From Azohydromonas australica DSM 1124 (GTDB taxonomy: Bacteria; Pseudomonadota; Gammaproteobacteria; Burkholderiales; Burkholderiaceae_C): a stretch of 64,000 nt of DNA. Location: positions 134,577 through 198,576 of the forward strand of contig NZ_KE387207.1 in the NCBI RefSeq assembly GCF_000430725.1, in the 5' to 3' direction. A program made the translations under genes and the position numbers. The first letter of the stretch is position 1. Every line of letters begins with the position of its first letter. This document shows positions 24,305-30,818 of the stretch, piece after piece. Below the pieces are notes generated by a model, which saw only the letters and a list, made by a program, of their open reading frames with translations, was not told the origin of the DNA and did no database searches.

Positions 24305-25873
24305 TCAGCGCAGGAAGAGGCGGTAGACCGGGTTGTCGGTCTCGTCCACGCAGGGATAGTCCAGCGTGTCGAGGAAGCGCTTGAGCGCGGCGCGATCGCC
24401 GCGCGGCACTTGGATGCCTACCAGGATGCGGCCGTAGTCGGCGCCCTGGTTGCGGTAGTGGAAGAGGCTGATGTTCCAGTCCGGCTGCATCGCCTCCAGG
24501 AAGCGCAGCAGCGCGCCCGGCCGCTCGGGGAAGGTGAAGCGGAACAGCCGCTCGTCGCGGGCCAGTTCGGAGCGCCCGCCCACCATGTGGCGCAGGTGCT
24601 GCTTGGCCAGCTCGTCGTCGGTCAGGTTCAGCGTGGTGAAGCCGTGGCGCTCGAAGTTGCGCGCCAGCTTGTCGGCCTCCTCGCGCTTGCTGATGCCGAT
24701 GCCCACGAACACGTGCGCCACCTGCTGGTCGGAGATGCGGTAGTTGAACTCCGTGACCTGGCGCGGATGCGCCGGCGTGCCGATGGCCTCGCAGAAGCGC
24801 CGGAACGAGCCGCGTTCCTCGGGAATGGTGACCGCGAACAGCGCCTCGCGGTGTTCGCCGACCTCCGCGCGCTCGGCCACGAAGCGCAGCCGGTCGAAGT
24901 TCATGTTGGCGCCGCAGGTGATGGCGGCAAAGGTGCGGCCCTTGAGCTTGTGCTGGTCGACGTACTTCTTGATTGCCGCCACGCCCATGGCACCGGAGGG
25001 CTCGACGATGCTGCGCGTGTCCTGGAACACGTCCTTGATGGCGGCGCAGACCTCGTCGTTGTCCACCACCACGAAGTCATCCACCAGCTCGCGCGCGATG
25101 CGGAAGGTCTCCTCGCCCACCAGCTTGACCGCCGTGCCGTCGGCAAACAGGCCCACGTCGCTGAGCTGCACGCGCTTCTTGGCGCGCACCGAGCGCACCA
25201 TGGCGTCGGAATCGACGCTCTGCACGCCGATGACCTGGATCTCCGGGCGCACCGCCTTGATGTAGGCCGCCACGCCGCTGATGAGGCCGCCGCCACCGAT
25301 GGCCACGAACACCGCGTCCAGCGGACCCTGGTGCTGGCGCAGCAGCTCCATGGCGATGGTGCCCTGGCCGGCGATGACGTCCGGGTCGTCGAAGGGGTGC
25401 ACGAAGGTGAGGCCGCGCTCCTTTTCCAGCGCGCTGGCGTGCAGCGCGGCGTCGGAATAGCTGTCGCCGTGCAGCACCACCTCGCCGCCGAGCTGCTGCA
25501 CGGCGTCGATCTTCACGCGCGGGGTGGTCACGGGCATCACGATCACGGCCTTGCAGCCCAGCCGCTTGGCCCCCAGCGCCACGCCCTGCGCGTGGTTGCC
25601 AGCGGAGGCGCAGATCACGCCGCGCGCGAGCTGCTCGGCCGAGAGGTGCGCCATCTTGTTGTAGGCGCCGCGCAGCTTGAAGCTGAACACCGGCTGCTGG
25701 TCCTCGCGCTTGAGCAGCACCTGGTTGCCCAGGCGGCGCGAGAGGTTGCGCGCCAAATCCAGCGGCGATTCCACCGCCACGTCGTAGACCTTGGCGGTCA
25801 GGATCTTCTTGAGATAGTCCGGCGCGGAGGCCGCTGCCTTGCGGCTCTGGACAGGGGGTCGGCGGCCGACCAT
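24305..25873 (-). CDS. ilvA: Threonine ammonia-lyase, biosynthetic
   Basis: A 522-residue PLP enzyme converting threonine to 2-oxobutanoate, the first step to isoleucine. The catalytic lysine lies in FSFKLRGAYNKM (about residue 60), the glycine loop is AIGGGGLISGVAAYIK (about 190), and two ACT-like regulatory subdomains follow (about 335-520: ERPGALLRFLEAMQPDWNIS, then FHYRNQGADYGRILVGIQVP). The two regulatory subdomains indicate the isoleucine-inhibited biosynthetic form. The start at 25873 has GAGGAG nine bases upstream. It is transcribed toward gspC, with the small RNA gene upstream. Confidence 0.95.
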   Translation of the reverse strand: MVGRRPPVQSRKAAASAPDYLKKILTAKVYDVAVESPLDLARNLSRRLGNQVLLKREDQQPVFSFKLRGAYNKMAHLSAEQLARGVICASAGNHAQGVALGAKRLGCKAVIVMPVTTPRVKIDAVQQLGGEVVLHGDSYSDAALHASALEKERGLTFVHPFDDPDVIAGQGTIAMELLRQHQGPLDAVFVAIGGGGLISGVAAYIKAVRPEIQVIGVQSVDSDAMVRSVRAKKRVQLSDVGLFADGTAVKLVGEETFRIARELVDDFVVVDNDEVCAAIKDVFQDTRSIVEPSGAMGVAAIKKYVDQHKLKGRTFAAITCGANMNFDRLRFVAERAEVGEHREALFAVTIPEERGSFRRFCEAIGTPAHPRQVTEFNYRISDQQVAHVFVGIGISKREEADKLARNFERHGFTTLNLTDDELAKQHLRHMVGGRSELARDERLFRFTFPERPGALLRFLEAMQPDWNISLFHYRNQGADYGRILVGIQVPRGDRAALKRFLDTLDYPCVDETDNPVYRLFLR

Positions 25874-25973
25874 GGGCGATGCTCCTCGGGCTGTGTCTGT
25901 GTAACAGGGCGCCGGATCATAAGCGCCGTCGCCAACCGGCCCCGGAGGCACGCGCGCCGCGGTCCATGCGGCC

Positions 25974-26005
25974 AAAAAAAAGCCCAGGGGGTTTGCCCTG
26001 GGCTT
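25974..26005 (-). terminator. Intrinsic terminator of the small RNA
   Basis: A ten-base-pair stem AAGCCCAGGG/CCCTGGGCTT (25980-25989 with 25996-26005), six-base loop, followed on the minus strand by eight T residues (plus-strand A run 25974-25981). A strong rho-independent terminator. Confidence 0.85.
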
Positions 26006-26078
26006 GAATCCACCAATGGAGGAGGTGGAGGAGACAACCTGCATCTGCCAACTTCGGGAATGTCCCGATGCAGACAAC
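25974..26078 (-). ncRNA. Candidate small RNA with anti-Shine-Dalgarno hairpin loop
   Basis: About 105 nt, lying in the 343-bp gene-free gap between ilvA and the OsmC gene. On the minus strand it starts 7 bases after a good sigma70 promoter. It folds into (i) a stem CUGCAUC/GAUGCAG (26067-26073 with 26039-26045) enclosing a small GGGA/UCCC hairpin (26056-26066), (ii) a perfect six-pair stem UCCACC/GGUGGA with loop UCCUCCAUU (26009-26029), and (iii) an intrinsic terminator (25974-26005). The loop and the preceding single strand (CUCCUCC) are complementary to ribosome binding sites. This matches my recollection of a Burkholderiales small RNA family with exposed CCUCC loops, described as toxic when expressed in E. 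coli. A 73-codon frame overlapping it has no support. Confidence 0.72.
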
Positions 26079-26084
26079 GCCTTC

Positions 26085-26113
26085 AGTGTATCCACGTTTG
26101 TGCTGCGATGCAA
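26085..26113 (-). promoter_or_regulatory. Sigma70-like promoter of the small RNA
   Basis: On the minus strand, -35 TTGCAT (26113-26108), a 17-bp spacer and -10 TACACT (26090-26085). The seventh base after the -10 is a G at 26078. No open reading frame with a ribosome binding site follows, but a terminator does about 100 nt later. Confidence 0.7.
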
Positions 26114-26216
26114 TATCTCCATCCGCAAAAACCCGCATACCACCACCGGTTCCCGGCGGGGTGCGTTGCAGAATGCACGCTTTTCAGACAGGACGCCCCG
26201 GCGTGGGCTTGCGACG

Positions 26217-26639
26217 ATGGAATGCACGATCAACTGGGTGCCCGCCAGCGGCATGGCTTTCGTGGCCGAGACGGGCAGTGGCCACTTGCTGACCATGGAT
26301 GGCGCCCCAGACGGCGGCGGGCGCAACCTGGCGCCGCGCCCGATGGAAACCCTGCTGGCCGGCGCTGGCGCCTGCACCGCGTACGACGTGGTACTGATCC
26401 TCAAGCGCGGTCGGCACGAGGTCAGCGGCTGCCAGCTCAAAGTCAGCTCCGAGCGCGCGACGACGGACCCCAAGGTGTTCACCAAGATTCACCTTCACTT
26501 CGTCGTCAGCGGCCGCAAGCTGCCGGCCGCGGCAGTGGAGCGCGCCATTGCGCTGTCACACGAGAAGTACTGCTCGGCCACCATCATGCTCGGCCGCACC
26601 GCCGAGGTGACGACGGGCTACGAGATCGTCGAAGCCTGA
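26217..26639 (+). CDS. OsmC family protein
   Basis: A 140-residue OsmC/YhfA-like protein. Conserved segments are PRPMETLLAGAGACTAYDVV, in which the conserved Cys of the family (GACTAYD) is near residue 55, and the second Cys region EKYCSATIMLGRTAEVTTGY near residue 120. OsmC enzymes reduce organic hydroperoxides through this Cys pair; members of the YhfA branch have no proven substrate. The ATG at 26217 gives the usual N-terminus; the open frame upstream runs through the small RNA region and is not credible. It converges on coq7 with a 35-bp gap. Confidence 0.85.
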   Translation: MECTINWVPASGMAFVAETGSGHLLTMDGAPDGGGRNLAPRPMETLLAGAGACTAYDVVLILKRGRHEVSGCQLKVSSERATTDPKVFTKIHLHFVVSGRKLPAAAVERAIALSHEKYCSATIMLGRTAEVTTGYEIVEA

Positions 26640-26674
26640 TGTCCTGATGCCGTACCGGCGCGCCGCCGTTCGGC

Positions 26675-27322
26675 TCAGATGTAGTGCGCCGTGGTGGTCA
26701 TCACCTTGGCTGCGGCGCGCATGAGGCCACGCACCGGTGCGGGCAGCTCCATGCCGCCGGCGGCCAGCGCGTTGTCGGCGTGGCGCGCCTCGTCCACCTT
26801 CATCTGCTCGACGATGGCGCGCGAGGCGACATCAACTTCGGGCAGCCGCTGCAGGTGGCTCGCCAGGTGCTGCTCCACCTGACGCTCGGTTTCCACCACG
26901 AAGCCCAGGCTCACGCGGTCACCCAGCCGTCCTGCGAGCATCCCGATGCCGAAGGCGCCGGCGTACCACAGCGGGTTGAGCAGGCTCGGGCGCGAGCCCA
27001 GTTCGTCCAGCCGCTGCTGCGTCCAGGCCAGATGGTCGATTTCCTCGCGCGCGGCCTGCGCCATTTGCTCGCGCAACGATGGCGAGCGCGCCGTCAGCGC
27101 CTGCGCCTGGTACAGCGCCTGGGCGCAGACCTCTCCCACATGGTTGACGCGCATGAGCGCACCAGCCTCGCGTTTTTGCTCCTCGCTGAGCATGGCCGGC
27201 TCAGCGCCCGTGCCGGCGGCAACCGGCGTCGGCTGTGCCGCGTGCACGCTGCTGGTGACGGTGCGCAGCGCCCGGTCGAGTGAAGTCAGCCAGAGATCGA
27301 GAGCACTGAGCGAACGGGACAT
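26675..27322 (-). CDS. coq7: Demethoxyubiquinone hydroxylase Coq7
   Basis: A 215-residue di-iron monooxygenase that makes the last hydroxylation in ubiquinone synthesis. Iron-ligand motifs are visible: [16 protein letters not shown] (Glu), [20 protein letters not shown] (E-x-x-H), [19 protein letters not shown] and [15 protein letters not shown]. It ends ...VMTTTAHYI, typical of the family. The ATG at 27322 opens [20 protein letters not shown]. It is membrane-associated through hydrophobic helices such as [16 protein letters not shown]. Confidence 0.93.
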   Translation of the reverse strand: MSRSLSALDLWLTSLDRALRTVTSSVHAAQPTPVAAGTGAEPAMLSEEQKREAGALMRVNHVGEVCAQALYQAQALTARSPSLREQMAQAAREEIDHLAWTQQRLDELGSRPSLLNPLWYAGAFGIGMLAGRLGDRVSLGFVVETERQVEQHLASHLQRLPEVDVASRAIVEQMKVDEARHADNALAAGGMELPAPVRGLMRAAAKVMTTTAHYI

Positions 27323-27424
27323 GGGCCTGGTTGCGATGGAAATCCCGGGAGTATGGCACTGCGGTGAAAGGGGGAGTCCCGTTGTGCGCAGGCAACAGGC
27401 TTGTTCGCTTTTTGGCCGCTTTCC

Positions 27425-27454
27425 TTGGCAATCGGAAAGACCGTCTGGTGCAAT
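27425..27454 (+). promoter_or_regulatory. Weak candidate promoter upstream of the porin
   Basis: TTGGCA (27425-27430), an 18-bp spacer and TGCAAT (27449-27454), about 100 bp before the porin ATG. The -35 is good, the -10 is imperfect. The 235-bp gap between coq7 and the porin shows no other gene. Confidence 0.25.
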
Positions 27455-27557
27455 AGCGCCAGCTTCCGCTGAGGAGGTTGGCCTGATCAGCACTCAAGCG
27501 CCCACCGTCAGGGCGCCGTATCGGGACCTCTTGTCAACAACCCTGGAGATACTGCAA

Positions 27558-28706
27558 ATGAAGAAATCTCTGATCGCCCTGGCCGCGCTGGGCGCGTTCG
27601 CCGGTGCTGCTTCGGCCCAGTCGTCGGTCACGCTGTATGGTCTGCTGGACCTCAACTATCAGTTCATCAAGGCTGGCGATTCCGCCTCGCTCGGCACGGC
27701 TGCCGGCTCTGACATCAACAAGCTGTCCGACGGCAACGATTGGGGTCCGGGCTCGCGCTGGGGCCTGCGTGTTGCCGAGGACCTGGGTTCGGGTCTGAAG
27801 GCCAACGTGGTGCTGGAGTCGGGCTTCACGTCCGACAACGGCGCGTCTGGCCAGAACGGCCGCCTGTTCGGCCGCCAGGCTTTCGTGTCGCTGGCTTCCG
27901 CCACCCTGGGCGAAGTCCGCCTGGGCCGCCAGTACACCCTGCATGACGAAGTGCAGCTGCTGACCAACCCGTTCGGCAACGCCACCATCCTGAACCCGGG
28001 CGGCGGCGGCGGCTACGCCACGGCCGGCACGCTGGCTGCGCCGACGGGCACGAGCCGCCTGCCGCTGTTCATCGACGCCGTGCGTCAGGACAACGCCGTG
28101 CAGTACATCTCGCCGAGCTTCGCGGGCTTCCGCGTGCAAGGCATGGTGGCTGCTGGCGAAGGCGTGTCTGACCGCTATCAAGGCGTGAAGGGCACGTATG
28201 CCAACGGTCCGCTGAACGTGGGTCTGTCCTACGAGCAGAGCCATGCCCGCGTGCCGGTCGGTGGCCTGAGCAACGTCAACAAGATCGTTGAGCTGGGCGC
28301 CAACTACGACTTCGGCGTGGTCAAGCTGTTTGGCGGCTTCCAGCAGGGCAAGGACCTGACCATCGGCTCCGGCGCGCCCGGCGGTGCCGGCAACGGTTCC
28401 CAGATCGGCAGCCTGACCATCCCGGCGGTCGGTGGCGCTGCCTTCGTCGCCAACAAGCTGCGTGCTGGCACCGTGGGCGTTTCCGTGCCCTTCGGCGCCA
28501 TCACCCTGGCTGCCAACTACACCCAGGCCAAGTACGAGAACGCCGCCGGTCTGGACCGCACCCTGGGCCGCGTCGGCATCGGCGCCACCTACGCCCTGTC
28601 GAAGCTGACCACGCTGTACACGGCTTACGGCCAGTCCACCGGCGACCTGAAGGACGCCGTCCTGGAGAAGCAAGTGTTCCAGCTGGGCCTGCGCAAGGCC
28701 TTCTGA
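27558..28706 (+). CDS. Gram-negative trimeric porin (Comamonadaceae type)
   Basis: A 382-residue outer-membrane porin. Signal peptide MKKSLIALAALGAFAGAASA, mature start QSSVTLYGLLDLNYQF. The strand motifs GSRWGLRVAEDLGSGLKANV (about residue 75) and GRLFGRQAFVSLASATLGEV are the signature of the betaproteobacterial general porin, followed by GRQYTLHDEVQLL (loop 3 region), and it ends VFQLGLRKAF with the C-terminal Phe needed for Bam recognition. It uses more T-ending codons than its neighbours, as expected for a highly expressed gene. It is monocistronic, with its own terminator. Confidence 0.95.
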   Translation: MKKSLIALAALGAFAGAASAQSSVTLYGLLDLNYQFIKAGDSASLGTAAGSDINKLSDGNDWGPGSRWGLRVAEDLGSGLKANVVLESGFTSDNGASGQNGRLFGRQAFVSLASATLGEVRLGRQYTLHDEVQLLTNPFGNATILNPGGGGGYATAGTLAAPTGTSRLPLFIDAVRQDNAVQYISPSFAGFRVQGMVAAGEGVSDRYQGVKGTYANGPLNVGLSYEQSHARVPVGGLSNVNKIVELGANYDFGVVKLFGGFQQGKDLTIGSGAPGGAGNGSQIGSLTIPAVGGAAFVANKLRAGTVGVSVPFGAITLAANYTQAKYENAAGLDRTLGRVGIGATYALSKLTTLYTAYGQSTGDLKDAVLEKQVFQLGLRKAF

Positions 28707-28754
28707 TCGCACAGAATCAGAAATTGCGGGCCGGCCCGTCCGGCCCTTGCCTCA

Positions 28755-28779
28755 AGGCGTCCTTCGGGACGCCTTTTTT
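28755..28779 (+). terminator. Intrinsic terminator of the porin gene
   Basis: An eight-base-pair stem AGGCGTCC/GGACGCCT closed by a TTCG tetraloop, followed by six T residues, 49 bp after the porin stop. Confidence 0.9.
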
Positions 28780-28812
28780 CATGAGCCGTTGCGCAGGCAA
28801 CGCCAGGCTCGC

Positions 28813-28848
28813 AAAAAAGCCGCCGGTCCCTCGCAGGCGCGGCGGCTT
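28813..28848 (-). terminator. Intrinsic terminator of lysA
   Basis: A nine-base-pair stem AAGCCGCCG/CGGCGGCTT (28817-28825 with 28840-28848), with an A run at 28813-28818 that reads as T tract on the minus strand. It lies 22 bp beyond the lysA stop and backs onto the porin terminator. Confidence 0.75.
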
Positions 28849-28869
28849 TCGCCTTGGCGGCAGCGATGC

Positions 28870-30153
28870 TCAGCCGATGAGCCGCTCGTGCGCGAACAGG
28901 TCTTCCACCTTCTCGCGCTCGCGGATGCACCAGGCCTGCGAGCCCTCGACCATCACCTCCGCCGCGCGCGGCCGGGTGTTGTAGTTGCTCGCCATGCTCA
29001 TGCCGTAGGCGCCCGCGGACAGCACGGCCAGCACGTCGCCCTCGCGCACGGCCAGCGTGCGCTCGCGGCCCAGCCAGTCGCCGGACTCGCACACCGGCCC
29101 CACCACGTCCCAGGTCTCGGCCGCTTCGCCGGCACGCTCGACGCACGGCACGATGCCCATCCAGGCTTCGTACATCGCCGGGCGCATCAGGTCGTTCATG
29201 GCCGCGTCCACGATGCAGAAGTGCTTGCCCTCGACTTCCGAAGGCTTGAGGTACTGCACCTCGGTCAGCAGCACGCCGGCGTTGCCCACCAGCGAGCGCC
29301 CGGGCTCCATCAGGATCTCGCGGTGACCGTGCCCGCGCGCGTCGATGCGCTCCAGCAGCGCCGTCACCAGCGCATCCGGCGTGGGCGGCGCTTCGTCGGT
29401 GTAGGTGATGCCCAGTCCGCCGCCCAGGTCCAGGTGGTGCAGCGTGATGCCTTGCGCCTCCACCGCCTCCACCAAGTCCAGCACGCGCTCCAGCGCGTCC
29501 AGGTACGGGCCGATCTCGGTGATCTGCGAGCCGATATGGCAGTCGATGCCCACGACCTCCAGGCCCGGCAGCGCCGCGGCGTGCTTGTAGACGTCCAGCG
29601 CGCGCTGGTGGCTGATGCCGAACTTGTTGCCCTTGAGGCCGGTGGAGATGTAGGGGTGCGTCTTGGCATCCACGTCCGGATTGACGCGCAGGCTCACCGG
29701 TGCGCGCCGGCCCATGCCCTGTGCCACCTGCGACAGCCGGTCGAGCTCGGCCTCGCTCTCGACGTTGAAGCAGCGCACGCCGGCCTGCAGCGCTTGGCGC
29801 ATCTCGGCGGGCGTCTTGCCCACGCCCGAGAACACCACCTTGCCGGCATCGGCGCCCGCGGCCAGCACGCGCTGCAGCTCGCCGCCGGAGACGATGTCGA
29901 AGCCGCAGCCGGCCTGCGCGAAGAGCTGCAGCACCGCCAGGCTGGAGTTGGCCTTCATGGCGTAGCACAGCAGGTGCGCGCGCCCTGCCAGGGCCTTCTC
30001 GTAGGCCGCCAGCGCCGCGCGCATCGCGCCGCGCGAGTAGACGTACAGCGGCGTGCCGTGCTCGCGTGCGAGCGCGTCCAGCGCGCAGTCCTCGAAGTAC
30101 AGCCGGCCATCGGCGCGGCGCTGCAGGAAGGGGGCTCCGGGCAGGGCGCTCAT
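28870..30153 (-). CDS. lysA: Diaminopimelate decarboxylase
   Basis: A 427-residue fold-type III PLP enzyme that makes lysine from meso-diaminopimelate. The PLP lysine lies in LCYAMKANSSLAVLQL (about residue 60), the phosphate loop motif is HLDLGGGLGITYTDE (about 235), HIGSQITEIGPYLDAL is near 200, and the second active-site element is GPVCESGDWLGRERTL. The ATG at 30153 overlaps the lptM stop by four bases. It lies downstream of lptM and ends at its own terminator. Confidence 0.96.
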   Translation of the reverse strand: MSALPGAPFLQRRADGRLYFEDCALDALAREHGTPLYVYSRGAMRAALAAYEKALAGRAHLLCYAMKANSSLAVLQLFAQAGCGFDIVSGGELQRVLAAGADAGKVVFSGVGKTPAEMRQALQAGVRCFNVESEAELDRLSQVAQGMGRRAPVSLRVNPDVDAKTHPYISTGLKGNKFGISHQRALDVYKHAAALPGLEVVGIDCHIGSQITEIGPYLDALERVLDLVEAVEAQGITLHHLDLGGGLGITYTDEAPPTPDALVTALLERIDARGHGHREILMEPGRSLVGNAGVLLTEVQYLKPSEVEGKHFCIVDAAMNDLMRPAMYEAWMGIVPCVERAGEAAETWDVVGPVCESGDWLGRERTLAVREGDVLAVLSAGAYGMSMASNYNTRPRAAEVMVEGSQAWCIREREKVEDLFAHERLIG

Positions 30154-30344
30154 CGCGTCGCTCCCGGGTTGCTTGCCGGCGCAGAGGCCGCAGGCGCGGC
30201 CGCCGCGGGCGGGTTCTCGGGCAGGCGCAGCGGCCCCTTCTGGCCACAGGCCGCGAGGCTCGCCAATGCACCCACGGCCAGCAGCAGCTTGGCCGCGGTG
30301 CGGGTGCGGGGCACCGCTACACTCGATCGGAACTTCGTATTCAT
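30150..30344 (-). CDS. lptM: LPS translocon maturation chaperone LptM (YifL-like lipoprotein)
   Basis: A 64-residue lipoprotein. Basic N-terminus, hydrophobic stretch AAKLLLAVGALASLAAC with lipobox LAAC, then the invariant GQKGPLRLPE that defines LptM, and a Pro/Ala-rich tail. LptM helps LptD oxidation and LPS transport assembly at the outer membrane. It is almost always next to lysA and cyaY, as here, and its stop overlaps the lysA start. Confidence 0.9.
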   Translation of the reverse strand: MNTKFRSSVAVPRTRTAAKLLLAVGALASLAACGQKGPLRLPENPPAAAAPAASAPASNPGATR

Positions 30345-30365
30345 CTGGAAATTTTACCGACCGCC

Positions 30366-30719
30366 ATGAGCGACACCCCCGCACAGCGCCTTTCGGACGC
30401 CGACTATCACCGCCTCAGCCACGCCGTGCTGGCCAGCGTGGAAGCGCAGATCGACCGCTGGCTGCAGGACGACGTGATCGACATCGACGCCGCCCGCACC
30501 GGCGGCCTGCTGGAGCTGGCCTTTCCCGGCGGCAGCAAGATCGTCCTCAACACGCAGCCGCCGCTGCAGGAGCTGTGGCTGGCCGCGCGCAGCGGCGGCT
30601 ACCACTTCAAGCACGTCGACGGCCGCTGGATCGAGCGCGAAGGGCGCGACTTCTTCGACGTGCTCTCCGAGGCCGCCAGCACCCAGGGCGGCAAGCCGCT
30701 GCGCTTCACGGCGCCCTGA
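30366..30719 (+). CDS. cyaY: Iron donor protein CyaY (frataxin homologue)
   Basis: A 117-residue frataxin-like protein that regulates iron supply to the Isc machinery. Acidic helix 1 is LSDADYHRLSHAVLASVEAQ, then DVIDIDAARTGGLLELAFPG, SKIVLNTQPPLQELWLAARS and the beta-sheet segment GGYHFKHVDGRWIEREGRDF. It diverges from lptM with only 21 bp between the start codons. Confidence 0.95.
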   Translation: MSDTPAQRLSDADYHRLSHAVLASVEAQIDRWLQDDVIDIDAARTGGLLELAFPGGSKIVLNTQPPLQELWLAARSGGYHFKHVDGRWIEREGRDFFDVLSEAASTQGGKPLRFTAP

Positions 30720-30760
30720 CGCGCTGATGCCCGGCCACCGCGCGTGCGGCGGCCCCCATG

Positions 30761-30794
30761 AAAAACGCCGGCCCGAGGGCCGGCGTCGCTTTTT
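30761..30794. terminator. Bidirectional terminator between cyaY and mrcA
   Basis: A hairpin ACGCCGGCC-CGAG-GGCCGGCGT (30765-30786) flanked by five A on the left and five T on the right (30790-30794). It serves the convergent cyaY and PBP1A genes. Confidence 0.75.
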
Positions 30795-30818
30795 GACGGC
30801 CTGGAAGGCCGAGGGCCG

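Noticed and set aside
25917-26138. A 73-codon minus-strand frame over the small RNA.
   Set aside because: It starts upstream of the predicted transcription start, runs through the terminator hairpin, and has no ribosome binding site.
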